This document shows positions 18,197-27,647 of a DNA stretch of 64,000 bases, in pieces. Below the pieces are notes generated by a model, which saw only the letters and a list, made by a program, of their open reading frames with translations, was not told the origin of the DNA and ran no database searches. The stretch comes from Acinetobacter sp. S54 (GTDB lineage Bacteria; Pseudomonadota; Gammaproteobacteria; Pseudomonadales; Moraxellaceae), in assembly GCF_016624945.1 (NCBI RefSeq), contig NZ_JACVUI010000005.1, positions 62,001 to 126,000 on the forward strand, given 5' to 3'. The translations under genes were made by a program, and so were the position numbers. Position 1 is the first letter of the stretch, and each line of letters begins with the position of its first letter.

Positions 18197-18341
18197 GTTG
18201 ATTTCTCATTGATTGATTGATGTGAGAAAAGCAATGCATGTACCAATTTGTACGATTTTGAGCGTGGATATAATTGATATACATAAAAAGATATAAAGAA
18301 GATAAAAGTGTTTTAATTCGCTTTATATATCTAAAAATTTA

Positions 18342-18370
18342 AATGCCAGTCACATGAATTGACTGGCATT
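18342..18370 (-). terminator. Rho-independent terminator of the NCS2 permease gene
   Basis: 11-bp perfect stem AATGCCAGTCA / TGACTGGCATT. On the minus strand it is followed by TAAATTTTTAG; 35 bp after the permease stop. Confidence 0.75.
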
Positions 18371-18404
18371 CCACAAAGTTTGAAGGATTATTTTTTTAAT
18401 TCAA

Positions 18405-19775
18405 TTAAGAACGGTTTTGAATCGTGGATGGATTTTCATTTAATGCCTGTTTTAAAACCACTTCTTTCCCTACATTTAAGTGATTAAAGAACAGGTTAAG
18501 CAGAACTGCCATGATACAGGTAATACTGATACCTGAATGGAATAGCGTTTGAATTGCACTTGGCATTGCGTGGAAAAATTCTGGACTAATCAAGGGAATC
18601 AGACCTGAGGCAAGTGAAACAGCCACAATAATTAAATTGGATTGGATTTGATAATCTACTTTAGATAAGGTACGAATTCCACTGACCGCAACACTACCAA
18701 ATAGCACTAAACCGGCACCACCCAATACAGGCATTGGAATAGAAGCCACCAAACGACCAAATACAGGCAGCAAGCCAAGTACTACTAAGATACCTCCCGC
18801 CGTGGCGACCACAAAACGACTTTTAACGCCTGTAATAGCAACCAAGCCCACGTTTTGTACAAATGCACATTGCATGAATGCTCCAAAAAAAGGCGCAAGT
18901 GCTGAGGAAAGCATATCTGCACGTAAACCATCCGCGATACGATGATTATCTACTTTGGTATCCACAATCTCACCAATGGCTAAAAGGCTTGCTGTGGTTT
19001 CTGTCAAAATGACAATGGTGACAATACACATTGATAAAATCGCAGGCCACTCAAATACAGGCATACCAAAACCTAAAATATTAGGAAATGCCATCCATGC
19101 GCCGTCACCGACTTTAGAGAAATCAGCCAAGCCTAAAGCAAATGCGAAAACCGCACCAAACACGATAGACAGTAAAACGGCTAAACGTTTAATCGCTGCC
19201 GAACCAAACTTAGTCAATAACAACAGAAATACTAAAGTTAAGGTGGCTAAGCCTAAGTTTTCAATAGAACCCCAGTTTTCTGCTTTGGGGTTACCGCCCA
19301 TAATCCAACGTATTGCCACAGGCAGCAGTGAGATTCCAATAATGGCAATAATGGAACCTGTCACGATTGGCGGGAAGAAACGCACGATTTTGGAAAAAAA
19401 TGGTGCAATAATGATTCCAAAAACAGAACTGACCATAATTGCACCAAGAATGGACTGGAAACTTCCTCCATTTGATCCAATCGCGATCATACTCGCCACG
19501 GCAGCAAAAGATGTCCCTTGTACGATAGGCAGTTTTGAACCAAACCATTTAAAGCCAAGTGTCTGTAGCAAAGTTGCCAAGCCAGCAACCAGAATTGACG
19601 CAGTGATCAGTAGACCGATATCTGCCTGAGATAACCCAATACCAAGACCTACAACTAATGGTGCAGCAATCAGACCACCATACATAGTCAGTACGTGCTG
19701 AAAACCATAGGTTAAGTTTTTACCCACTCCAAGATGTTCATGTTCAGGAGAGGTTGCTTTAGATTCACTGTGCAT
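18405..19775 (-). CDS. NCS2-family xanthine/uric acid permease
   Basis: A 456-aa nucleobase:cation symporter-2. The N-terminal QHVLTMYGG contains the QH motif, QGTSFAAVASM lies in TM3, and QNVGLVAITGVKSRFVV is the NCS2 signature loop in the second half; about 14 hydrophobic spans. Similarity to the XanQ/UacT/PbuX group suggests xanthine or urate uptake, in line with the neighbouring deaminase. Divergent from the dioxygenase-esterase pair across 192 bp holding a palindrome. Confidence 0.9.
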   Translation of the reverse strand: MHSESKATSPEHEHLGVGKNLTYGFQHVLTMYGGLIAAPLVVGLGIGLSQADIGLLITASILVAGLATLLQTLGFKWFGSKLPIVQGTSFAAVASMIAIGSNGGSFQSILGAIMVSSVFGIIIAPFFSKIVRFFPPIVTGSIIAIIGISLLPVAIRWIMGGNPKAENWGSIENLGLATLTLVFLLLLTKFGSAAIKRLAVLLSIVFGAVFAFALGLADFSKVGDGAWMAFPNILGFGMPVFEWPAILSMCIVTIVILTETTASLLAIGEIVDTKVDNHRIADGLRADMLSSALAPFFGAFMQCAFVQNVGLVAITGVKSRFVVATAGGILVVLGLLPVFGRLVASIPMPVLGGAGLVLFGSVAVSGIRTLSKVDYQIQSNLIIVAVSLASGLIPLISPEFFHAMPSAIQTLFHSGISITCIMAVLLNLFFNHLNVGKEVVLKQALNENPSTIQNRS

Positions 19776-19882
19776 ATCAAAACCCTTTTAACTTTGTGTG
19801 ACAGGGTAAAATTTGCAACATGCATGCCATCTTCTAATTATTTAAATAAACATAAATTTAAAAATATGAAAATACATATAAC

Positions 19883-19895
19883 AGAGACAGTCTCT
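19883..19895. promoter_or_regulatory. palindromic operator candidate between permease and dioxygenase genes
   Basis: AGAGAC-A-GTCTCT, a perfect 13-bp palindrome in the divergent intergenic region, 73 bp before the dioxygenase ATG. The regulator is not encoded nearby. Confidence 0.35.
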
Positions 19896-19967
19896 ATTCG
19901 TGGCACAGCAATTGCTCAATCTGGACTGAGTCAGAGCAATAAATAAGTCTAGATGATGGAGTAAGCT

Positions 19968-20918
19968 ATGCGTGTTTCAATTCCTGTGATTGATGTATCA
20001 GGTCTATTTAGTTCAGATTTGCAAGACCGTCAGGCAGTAGCACAACAAATGAAACAAGCCTGCCAAGATAAAGGCTTCTTTTATATTTCAAATCATGGAA
20101 TTTCTACAGCGTTACAGCAGGTGGTCTTTGAACAAAGCAGACAATTCTTTGATTTATCGATGGATGAAAAAGAAAAAGTACATAAGAAAAATTCAATTGC
20201 CAATCGTGGTTATGAACCTTTAAAAAATCAAACGCTAGAAGCAGGAACTCCCGCAGATTTAAAAGAAGGTTTCTATGCAGGACGCGAATATGCATTAGAC
20301 AGTCAGGCTGTTTTAGCAAAGCGTTTTAATCACGGACCAAATCAATGGCCTGAACAGTTTCCTGAATTTGCAAACACTATGCAGCATTATCAGGCTGAAC
20401 TTGAAGTATTGGCAAAATATCTCATGCGAGGTTTGGCATTGTCGTTGTCACTAGCAGAAAATTACTTTGATGATTTCTGTCAGGATGCTCTCGTGACTTT
20501 GCGGTTACTGCATTATCCACCTCAGCCTGCTAACCCTGAACCAAATGAAAAAGGGTGCGGCGCACATACTGATTTTGGGGCATTAACCTTATTGCTTCAA
20601 GATCAGCAAGGAGGACTGCAAGTGTGGGATAAAAATAGTGAAAGCTGGATCGATGCTCCGCCGATTGAAGGGACGTATGTCATCAATCTAGGGGATTTAA
20701 TCGCACGTTGGACGAATAATCATTTTAAATCAACTTTGCATCGGGTGATTAATAAATCAGGTAAGCAACGATATTCCGTTCCTTTTTTCTTTGGTGGTAA
20801 TCCAGATTATCAAGTGGAATGTTTACCCAACTGTAAAACTGAAAAGGAACCTGCACTATTTGCACCGACTACAGTGGAACAGCATCATATTGAAATGTAC
20901 CGGAGAACCTATGGCTAA
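19968..20918 (+). CDS. 2-oxoglutarate/Fe(II) dioxygenase, isopenicillin N synthase-like family
   Basis: A 316-aa non-haem iron dioxygenase: N-terminal DIOX_N segment (IPVIDVSGLF, KGFFYISNHGI), jelly-roll core with metal triad H-x-D in GCGAHTDFGALTLL (about residues 199/201) and distal His in STLHRVI (about 258), and 2OG-binding Arg in RYSVPFF (about 268). It would hydroxylate or oxidise a small molecule; the substrate is unknown. ATG preceded by TGGAGTAAGCT. Overlaps the esterase gene by 8 bp. Confidence 0.9.
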   Translation: MRVSIPVIDVSGLFSSDLQDRQAVAQQMKQACQDKGFFYISNHGISTALQQVVFEQSRQFFDLSMDEKEKVHKKNSIANRGYEPLKNQTLEAGTPADLKEGFYAGREYALDSQAVLAKRFNHGPNQWPEQFPEFANTMQHYQAELEVLAKYLMRGLALSLSLAENYFDDFCQDALVTLRLLHYPPQPANPEPNEKGCGAHTDFGALTLLLQDQQGGLQVWDKNSESWIDAPPIEGTYVINLGDLIARWTNNHFKSTLHRVINKSGKQRYSVPFFFGGNPDYQVECLPNCKTEKEPALFAPTTVEQHHIEMYRRTYG

Positions 20919-21669
20919 ACATATAGTATTGGTACATGGCGCGTGGCAGGGCAGTTGGTCATTTGATTTGATTAAGCCATTATTGGAACAAACAGGCTGG
21001 ACTGTACACGCACTTGATTTACCTGATAATGGTTGGAATACCAAAATACAATTTCCTGCCAATCAAACTTCTTATTGTGAGTTCGTGGTAGAGGCGATTC
21101 AACAGATTGGAGAGCCAGTGGTACTACTCGGACATAGTGGGGGTGGTTTAACCATTTCAGCAGTGGCAGAACGAATCCCTGACTTAATTAAAAGCCTAGT
21201 CTATTTAGTTGGAATGATGCTGCCTTCTGAAATGAGTTTTCTAGATTTTAAAAAACTGTGCGAACAATATTTTCCAGATGAGGATTTTGCAGGAATTTCA
21301 CCTTATCTGACGTTTACTGAAGAGGGCTATAGCATTGTGAGTCATGAAGGTGCAAAAAAAATCTTTTTGCAAGATTGTGAGGCTGTTTTAGCAGAACACT
21401 TAATTGATAAACTTAGACCACAGCCTGAAACTGGGCGCGATTTAAAACCCACTTTAACATTTGAGCGCTTTGGTACAGTTCCTCGTATTTATGTGGAAGC
21501 CGTCTATGATCAGTCTTTATCGATTAATATGCAGCGTTTGATGCAACAGTTGCAACCCAAAAATTTACAGGTGATTACCATGCGCACAGGACATGTGCCG
21601 CAAGCAGTTCAGCCAAAATTGTTGGTGGAAAAGCTCAATCAGAGATTTACTGAAACTATTTACGCATAA
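20911..21669 (+). CDS. alpha/beta-hydrolase (EstC/SABP2-like esterase)
   Basis: A 252-aa alpha/beta-hydrolase: oxyanion HGAWQGSW near the N terminus, nucleophile elbow GHSGGG (Ser about residue 76) and catalytic His in TGHVPQ near the C terminus. It resembles plant-type methylesterases/hydroxynitrile lyase relatives. The start is the ATG at 20911 (GGAG 6 nt upstream), not the longer frame extension. The 8-bp overlap with the dioxygenase gene suggests coupled translation and consecutive steps of one pathway. Confidence 0.85.
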   Translation: MAKHIVLVHGAWQGSWSFDLIKPLLEQTGWTVHALDLPDNGWNTKIQFPANQTSYCEFVVEAIQQIGEPVVLLGHSGGGLTISAVAERIPDLIKSLVYLVGMMLPSEMSFLDFKKLCEQYFPDEDFAGISPYLTFTEEGYSIVSHEGAKKIFLQDCEAVLAEHLIDKLRPQPETGRDLKPTLTFERFGTVPRIYVEAVYDQSLSINMQRLMQQLQPKNLQVITMRTGHVPQAVQPKLLVEKLNQRFTETIYA

Positions 21670-21679
21670 AGCAGATCGC

Positions 21680-21720
21680 CTGACAGGAAAATCAATATCG
21701 TGAATTGATTTCCCTGTCAG
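21680..21720. terminator. strong hairpin between convergent genes
   Basis: Stem CTGACAGG / CCTGTCAG continues, after one mismatch, with AAATCAAT / ATTGATTT. Lies between the esterase gene and the convergent MBL hydrolase gene. No long T-run follows. Confidence 0.5.
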
Positions 21721-21764
21721 CATCACATGCTTAGAAAGATGCGTGTTGAGGCAAAAATAATAAA

Positions 21765-22733
21765 TCAATCTTTGAAATGTATAGGAACCCATTGATAGCT
21801 TTTACCATCTGCCGAATAAATATGTCCAATTCCTGGAAATGGTAAATGTGGAGCAGCAATGGTCTGGCCATTTTTAGCAAAATTGGCAAACTGTTTTAAG
21901 CGGGTTTGGACGGCTTGTTTGGGATCTATATCATATTCAATTGCTGTTGTAGGCTGATCAAATTGCACCGTATGAGAATGCACAATATCACCAATAAAAA
22001 CTACCGTTTCATCTTTAGTTTTGAGCTCATAGCTAAAATGCCCCGGTGTATGACCCGCGGTATTAATTACTTTAAACCCTTGAATTTCATCGCCAAGTTT
22101 ATAAGTTTTAAAACGCTGTTTAGCTTGATAGGGTGCGACCGCTTGTTGAATCATTTTGACTGTATTTAAATAACCATCCTGTTTTTCTTTAGGTAATTTT
22201 TTAACTTGATCTGGTTTTAGCCAATAATCAACTTCATCTTGTGATACGTATACTGTAGCATTTGGAAAATTTGCGACTCCATCTTTGCTAATGCCACAAA
22301 CATGATCTGGATGTAAATGAGTCAGTAAAATCGTGTCGACTTGTTCAGGCTTGTATCCTGAAGCAATTAAATTTTTCATAATCGAACCCAGATGTGGTCC
22401 AAAACAGCTTGCAGCACCACTATCCACTAATACCAAAGATTTCCCTGTATTGACAAGAAATGCGTTGATGGAAGTTTGCACACCTTTAGCTTGATCCGCA
22501 TAATATTTTTTTAAAATTTCAAGCACTTGCTTCTGCGAAATGTCTTTAAAAAGGGCAGGTGACATAAAGTTTGTACCATCGAGAAGCGCCGTAATTTGTA
22601 CATCACCTGCTTGATATTGATAAAAACCTGCCACCTGTTTTTGTTGCTGAGCTGGTATTTGTGGACTGACTGCTAATGCTGAAAAACTGAAGAAACTTGA
22701 GCCTAACAAAGCTAATGCAAGTGTTTTATTCAT
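21765..22733 (-). CDS. exported MBL-fold metallo-hydrolase
   Basis: A 322-aa metallo-beta-lactamase-fold hydrolase with a Sec signal peptide (1-21, ending ALA). Metal motif HLHPDH at 139-144, further His in NTAGHTPGHFSY, Asp in FIGDIVHSH and terminal His in AAPHLPFPGIGH. This arrangement resembles the methyl-parathion hydrolase/AHL-lactonase (AidC-like) group, so lactone or ester hydrolysis in the periplasm is plausible; substrate unproven. Confidence 0.83.
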   Translation of the reverse strand: MNKTLALALLGSSFFSFSALAVSPQIPAQQQKQVAGFYQYQAGDVQITALLDGTNFMSPALFKDISQKQVLEILKKYYADQAKGVQTSINAFLVNTGKSLVLVDSGAASCFGPHLGSIMKNLIASGYKPEQVDTILLTHLHPDHVCGISKDGVANFPNATVYVSQDEVDYWLKPDQVKKLPKEKQDGYLNTVKMIQQAVAPYQAKQRFKTYKLGDEIQGFKVINTAGHTPGHFSYELKTKDETVVFIGDIVHSHTVQFDQPTTAIEYDIDPKQAVQTRLKQFANFAKNGQTIAAPHLPFPGIGHIYSADGKSYQWVPIHFKD

Positions 22734-22800
22734 TTATAAATATTCGCTAATCTAGTTGATTTGTTTATTTTTTAGCATGTAATCGTAAAGATGAAAAGTA

Positions 22801-22832
22801 AAAAAGCCCCTACACGGGTGTAAAGGCTTTTT
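22801..22832 (-). terminator. Rho-independent terminator of metG
   Basis: Stem AAAAAGCC / GGCTTTTT with inner CTACAC/GTGTA pairing; ends 16 bp from the metG stop and has a T-run on the minus strand. Confidence 0.8.
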
Positions 22833-22847
22833 GTTTAAAACTAAATC

Positions 22848-24932
22848 TTAAGAAACTTTATCGCCAGGTTTTGCACCGCTATCAGGCGAAATCACAAAAA
22901 TTGCTTCGCTATTTCCCGCAGCCAGTACCATTCCATTTGAAATACCAAAACGCATTTTACGAGGCGCGAGGTTTGCTACCATCACTACCAGTTTACCTTT
23001 TAAGTCCTCTGGTGCATAAGAACCGCGGATACCACTAAACACATTACGTGGTTCAGCCTCGCCGACATTTAAAGTCAGTTGCAGAAGTTTGTCAGAACCT
23101 TCAACAGTTGCAGCATCTAAAACTTCTGCCACACGAAGATCAATTTTCATAAAATCTTCAATGCCGATAATTTCTGCTTCACCCACTTTAGGCTCAGGCT
23201 TTTTATCCACAACGTTCTTTTCTTTTTTCTTCTCTGCTTTTGGTGCTTCGGCAGCAGCTAAAGAATCTTTTGATGCATCCACCATTGCAGTCACAGCTTT
23301 TGGATCAACACGTTGCATCAATGGCTCAAACTGAGCAATTTCGTGATTTACTAAGACCTGTTTACGAGATGCAAAATCAAAACTTTCAAGTTGTAAAAAC
23401 GTTTGAACTTCGTTTGCAAGTTTTGGTAACACTGGCGCCAGATAAATTGCTAATTGACGGAACAGATTAATCCCGACAGAACATACATCATGAACCTGCT
23501 GTTCTTCGCCTTCAATTTTAGCTAAGGCCCAAGGTTTTTTCTCATCAATATACTGATTTGCACGATCTGCCAACGACATAATCTCACGAATTGCCGCGCT
23601 AAATTCACGCTCTTCATAAGCTTTGGCAATGGAATCACCTGCATCAATAAAGCTTTGTACCAGCTCTAATTCAGCGCAATTCCCTGACAAAGTGTGATTA
23701 AAGTCTTTATTGATAAACTTAGCACAACGGCTCGCAATGTTTACGACTTTGCCCACCAGATCTGAGTTTACTTTCTGAATAAAATCATCCAGATTTAAAT
23801 CTGAATCTTCAACTTTGTCAGAAAGCTTAGATGCAAAGTAATAGCGTAGATATTCTGGGTTCAAATGTTCCAGATAGGTTTCTGCCTTAATAAACGTGCC
23901 ACGCGATTTCGACATTTTTTGACCGTTTACAGTCAGGAATCCATTCACAAACAAACCAGTAGGGGTACGGTAGTTTGCGCCTTCGAGCATAGCAGGCCAG
24001 AATAAAGCATGAAAATAAACAATGTCCTTACCAATGAAGTGATAAACCTCATTTTCACTGTCTTTTTTCCAGTAATCATCAAAATTTAAATCGGGACGTT
24101 TAGTTTTGATGTAATTTTCAAAACTTGACATATAGCCAATCGGTGCATCGACCCACACATAAAAATATTTGTTGGGAGCATCCGGAATTTCAAAACCGAA
24201 ATAGGGTGCGTCACGGGAAATGTCCCAATCTGCTAGACCTGCTTCAAACCATTCATCCAGTTTATTTGCAATAGATACAGGCAAACGGCCTGTGTCTCGC
24301 GTCCATTTTTGTAAATATTCAGAAAAATTGGGTAGCTTAAAAAAATAATGATCTGAAGATTTTTCTATAGGTGTTGCACCACTTAGAGTCGAACGTGGAT
24401 CGATTAATTCAGTCGCATTATAGGTCGTACCACATACTTCACAGCTATCGCCGTATTGATCCGGTGATTTACATTTAGGACACGTACCCTTAATAAATCG
24501 ATCCGATAAAAACATCTGTTTTTCAGGATCAAAAAGTTGGGTTACAGGGCGAATAGCGATATTGTCAGCATCACGGTTTTTTAAATAAATTTCCTGAGAG
24601 CGGGATTTATTAGTCTCGCTATGTGTCGAATCATAATGATCAAAACTGATACCAAAACCAGCAAAATCCCGTTCATGTTCTTTTTGGACATTGGCAATTT
24701 GCTGTTCTGGTGTAATTCCATTGGCTTCAGCACGTAGCATAATCGCTGTGCCATGAGCATCATCCGCGCAGACATAAGTCACGTCATGTCCCATAGCGCG
24801 CATGGCACGAACCCAGATATCCGCTTGGATATAACCGAGTAAGTGACCCATATGGATCGGGCCATTGGCATAAGGAAGAGCGTTGGTGACTAAAATTTTA
24901 CGCACGGATTTCATTCTCTCATTCGTATTCAT
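22848..24932 (-). CDS. metG: methionine--tRNA ligase
   Basis: A 694-aa class I aminoacyl-tRNA synthetase charging tRNA-Met. HIGH-type motif HMGH at residues 27-30, zinc-knuckle cysteines CPKC...CEVCG in the connective peptide, KMSKSRG signature at about 345, anticodon-binding helical domain, a Lys/Glu/Ala-rich linker (about 565-585), and a C-terminal EMAP/OB tRNA-binding domain ([14 protein letters not shown] onward). Full-length proteobacterial form. Start at 24932 or the in-frame ATG at 24914 (MKSVRKIL); neither has a strong ribosome site. Confidence 0.97.
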   Translation of the reverse strand: MNTNERMKSVRKILVTNALPYANGPIHMGHLLGYIQADIWVRAMRAMGHDVTYVCADDAHGTAIMLRAEANGITPEQQIANVQKEHERDFAGFGISFDHYDSTHSETNKSRSQEIYLKNRDADNIAIRPVTQLFDPEKQMFLSDRFIKGTCPKCKSPDQYGDSCEVCGTTYNATELIDPRSTLSGATPIEKSSDHYFFKLPNFSEYLQKWTRDTGRLPVSIANKLDEWFEAGLADWDISRDAPYFGFEIPDAPNKYFYVWVDAPIGYMSSFENYIKTKRPDLNFDDYWKKDSENEVYHFIGKDIVYFHALFWPAMLEGANYRTPTGLFVNGFLTVNGQKMSKSRGTFIKAETYLEHLNPEYLRYYFASKLSDKVEDSDLNLDDFIQKVNSDLVGKVVNIASRCAKFINKDFNHTLSGNCAELELVQSFIDAGDSIAKAYEEREFSAAIREIMSLADRANQYIDEKKPWALAKIEGEEQQVHDVCSVGINLFRQLAIYLAPVLPKLANEVQTFLQLESFDFASRKQVLVNHEIAQFEPLMQRVDPKAVTAMVDASKDSLAAAEAPKAEKKKEKNVVDKKPEPKVGEAEIIGIEDFMKIDLRVAEVLDAATVEGSDKLLQLTLNVGEAEPRNVFSGIRGSYAPEDLKGKLVVMVANLAPRKMRFGISNGMVLAAGNSEAIFVISPDSGAKPGDKVS

Positions 24933-25571
24933 CAGAAGGTCAATGATTCTAACTGAGCAGGGGAAAACAAAGCAAGATTTGTCCCGTGTTGGAATTAATA
25001 AGTAAGAAGTAAAAAATATATTTTAATCATGGGTTTATAGGTTTAACTTGGTTAAGGGAGTTAAAATGGAAATATTTACTTTTGAGCTAAAATAAGTTTT
25101 TTAATCTCAACTGCTTTTCAAAGTAACTTAATGGGTAGTTTTTGATCCATTATTCTGCTGCTTCCATCCATCATTCTGAATCGTGGTTTTTATGGTTAAA
25201 AAATGCCGAAAAAGCCAGACAGATATTTTCCCTTTTTAGTCATTTTTTCATCACTCAAGTGGATAATTTTTTTTCTTAATGACAGTCGTATAGCGGATCG
25301 GTACTCACGGTTTTAAGTTCTAAATATTTTAACTGATAAGTGAATATTCTATTGTAAAAATGACTAAATCGAACCGATAAGATTTTAAGCTTTGTATGCA
25401 TTATTTATACTCGAAAAAGCTTAGATACATCCTGTATGTGCTTTGTTTCAAATTGCAGTTTTCACTTAAAAAAAATCTAAACCCATGTATAACTAAATTA
25501 GATTCAATCACATTGAACCGTGCAACTGAGCATGTTCCTAAAATTTTAAAATCAACAATGAGGGCGAAATA
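24933..25571. other. 639-bp AT-rich intergenic region
   Basis: I see no convincing gene. Only very short ORFs occur (for example 9 codons from 25066 after AAGGGAG). It must carry the divergent promoters of metG and the LEA-like gene. Confidence 0.5.
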
Positions 25572-26036
25572 ATGACAACTGAAAATAAACTCGATGATTT
25601 AAAAGCCAAAGCAAGTGAGCTTGGTGATGAAGCTAAATACAAAGCGCAAGAAGCGAAAATCGAAGGTGAAAAAGCGTTGGACAATCTTAAGCATAAAGCC
25701 GAAGAAGCTAAACTGAAAGGCGAAAAAGCGTTGGATGACTTAAAAAATGATGCATCTGAACACTATGCTGAAAATAAAGCCTCCACCGATGAAAAGATTG
25801 ATCAGGCTAAAAACAAATGGGATGAGACCAAACAGGATGCTCAGGAAAAATATGATCAGTTTAAAACGGAAGCTAGTCATAAACTAGATGAAGCTAAATT
25901 GAAAGCGAATGAACTTAAACATGATGCTGCGGAAAAGTTTGATGAATTAAAAGCTCAGGCTAGCCACAAATTTGATGAGCTTAAAAAAAGTGCAACTGAT
26001 GTGCTTCACAAAATTAAGGGCGACGATAAAACCTAA
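25572..26036 (+). CDS. LEA-like/hydrophilin protein with 11-mer repeats
   Basis: A 154-aa, extremely hydrophilic protein almost wholly of Lys, Glu, Asp, Ala, with no Cys, one Trp and no signal peptide. Repeats of about 11 residues are evident (KAEEAKLKGEKAL, KAQEAKIEGEKAL, LDEAKLKANELKHDA, FDELKAQASHK twice). The pattern is that of group-3 LEA proteins: disordered in water, helical on drying. A role in desiccation or stress tolerance is inferred; Acinetobacter hydrophilins are known in that context. GAGGGCGAAATA precedes the ATG and a terminator follows. Confidence 0.8.
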   Translation: MTTENKLDDLKAKASELGDEAKYKAQEAKIEGEKALDNLKHKAEEAKLKGEKALDDLKNDASEHYAENKASTDEKIDQAKNKWDETKQDAQEKYDQFKTEASHKLDEAKLKANELKHDAAEKFDELKAQASHKFDELKKSATDVLHKIKGDDKT

Positions 26037-26074
26037 TGTTCGTCTATCTCCCACATGACGAAATTGTCTTAAAT

Positions 26075-26110
26075 AACTGCTCATATTGATATGGGCAGTT
26101 TGTTTATAAA
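26075..26110 (+). terminator. Rho-independent terminator of the LEA-like gene
   Basis: 12-bp stem AACTGCTCATAT / ATATGGGCAGTT (one G-T pair), loop TG only plus flanks, followed by TGTTTATAAA. Confidence 0.7.
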
Positions 26111-26214
26111 ATATTTATTCAAACCATATCAGTAAAATCAAGTACGCGCCTATAAAATAATACTGCTAAACTATCAGTCGTTCAGTTTAAAATTCCATAT
26201 ATGGAGTAAAATAT

Positions 26215-27441
26215 ATGTCGTGGCTTTCTTCATTAAAATCAGCTTTTTCACCTGCGCAAGAGGTAAAAGAAGAAGAAATCCAGACCATTTTACAGCACTA
26301 CCAGCTTCCACAATCTGAATACTTTCTTAAAGATCGAATTACGCAGGTCAATGTTGAAGGTCGTATATTACAGTTAACGATTAATACCTATCCGCAAGAA
26401 GCTGATCATCTACAACAAATCCATGATGATCTTGCGGCTGCATTATACAAATGTGGAATCGAAGAACTGAATTTACATGTTATCCAGCAAAAATCAGCGA
26501 AGTTGGGACAGGATCAATCACACAATACTCATAACTTCGCCCCAGCTACACACTTACCTCCAGTTGTTGATGCTTCTGCCCAAATCACAAATGATCCGAA
26601 TAATCCACCTATTCAAAAAGCTGCACCTAAACAGCGTGATGTCGCTGCGCATCCGCGTATTAAGAATGTGATTGTCGTATCGTCTGGTAAGGGTGGGGTA
26701 GGAAAATCAACGACAACAGTAAATCTTGCATTAGCTTTACAGCAACGAGGGCTTAAAGTTGGGGTTTTGGATGCCGATATTTATGGGCCTAGCATTCCAA
26801 CTATGTTGGGCAATGCTGGCAAAACTCCTATGATTGAAAATGAACATTTTGTTCCGTTAGATGCTTATGGTATGGCGGTACTTTCAATTGGCCATCTTAC
26901 AGGTGACCATAATACACCTGTGGCATGGCGTGGGCCAAAAGCGACTGGGGCATTGATGCAATTGTTCAACCAAACCTTATGGCCAGATCTGGATGTATTG
27001 GTTATTGATATGCCACCGGGTACTGGCGATATTCAACTCACACTGGCACAACGTATTCCTGTGACGGGTGCAGTGATTGTCACTACACCACAAAATGTTG
27101 CACTTATGGATGCAACCAAGGGTATCGAATTGTTTAACCGAGTGAATATTCCTGTTTTGGGCGTAATTGAAAATATGTCGACCCATATTTGTTCAAATTG
27201 TGGTTATGAAGAACAAATCTTTGGGGTAGGGGGGGGGGATAAACTGTCTGCTCAATATCACATTCCTCTATTGGGTCGATTACCTTTAAATGTGCAAATT
27301 CGTGAAAATGCAGATATTGGTAAACCGAGTGTCATTGCAATGGATGATACGGCTGAGAGTTATATCAAAATCGCAGATGCAGTGTGGCAGCAGCTACAAA
27401 AACAACCCCAACGTCAGCGTGATGATAAACGAATTTTTTAA
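26215..27441 (+). CDS. apbC: iron-sulfur cluster carrier protein ApbC (Mrp family)
   Basis: A 408-aa P-loop NTPase that assembles and delivers Fe-S clusters in the cytoplasm. Residues 1-90 form a MIP18/DUF59-like domain; a Pro/Asn-rich linker follows; deviant Walker A SSGKGGVGKSTTT is at about 155-165; DADIYGPSIPT and DMPPGTGD are nucleotide-site motifs; CSNCGYEEQIFG (about 325-336) holds the CxxC cluster ligands. A run of ten G (27229-27238) encodes the Gly-rich stretch just after the CxxC. GGAG lies 9-12 nt upstream of the ATG. Confidence 0.95.
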   Translation: MSWLSSLKSAFSPAQEVKEEEIQTILQHYQLPQSEYFLKDRITQVNVEGRILQLTINTYPQEADHLQQIHDDLAAALYKCGIEELNLHVIQQKSAKLGQDQSHNTHNFAPATHLPPVVDASAQITNDPNNPPIQKAAPKQRDVAAHPRIKNVIVVSSGKGGVGKSTTTVNLALALQQRGLKVGVLDADIYGPSIPTMLGNAGKTPMIENEHFVPLDAYGMAVLSIGHLTGDHNTPVAWRGPKATGALMQLFNQTLWPDLDVLVIDMPPGTGDIQLTLAQRIPVTGAVIVTTPQNVALMDATKGIELFNRVNIPVLGVIENMSTHICSNCGYEEQIFGVGGGDKLSAQYHIPLLGRLPLNVQIRENADIGKPSVIAMDDTAESYIKIADAVWQQLQKQPQRQRDDKRIF

Positions 27442-27454
27442 GCACCCTTATTCA

Positions 27455-27490
27455 AAAGCCTGAAAACATAAGATTTCAGGCTTTATTTTA
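27455..27490 (+). terminator. Rho-independent terminator of apbC
   Basis: 11-bp stem AAAGCCTGAAA / TTTCAGGCTTT followed by ATTTTA. Confidence 0.85.
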
Positions 27491-27647
27491 GATATAAATA
27501 CAACACATTTTTAAGATATAGCATGGTATGAGAATTGCTAAATATTTATCGAATAAAAATATTTCGGAAAAATCCTTTAAAAATGCGCCCTGCTGCGATT
27601 TTATATGTTTTCCTCTCACCAAGCTGTGTAAGAAAGGATATTCGGTT

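Noticed and set aside
18955..19629. 224-aa plus-strand ORF
   Set aside because: Lies wholly antisense to the well-supported NCS2 permease; the protein is Ile/Lys/Pro-rich with no domain, a typical shadow of a hydrophobic gene.
25066..25095. 9-codon ORF after AAGGGAG upstream of the LEA-like gene
   Set aside because: Too short and without composition or context to support a leader peptide.
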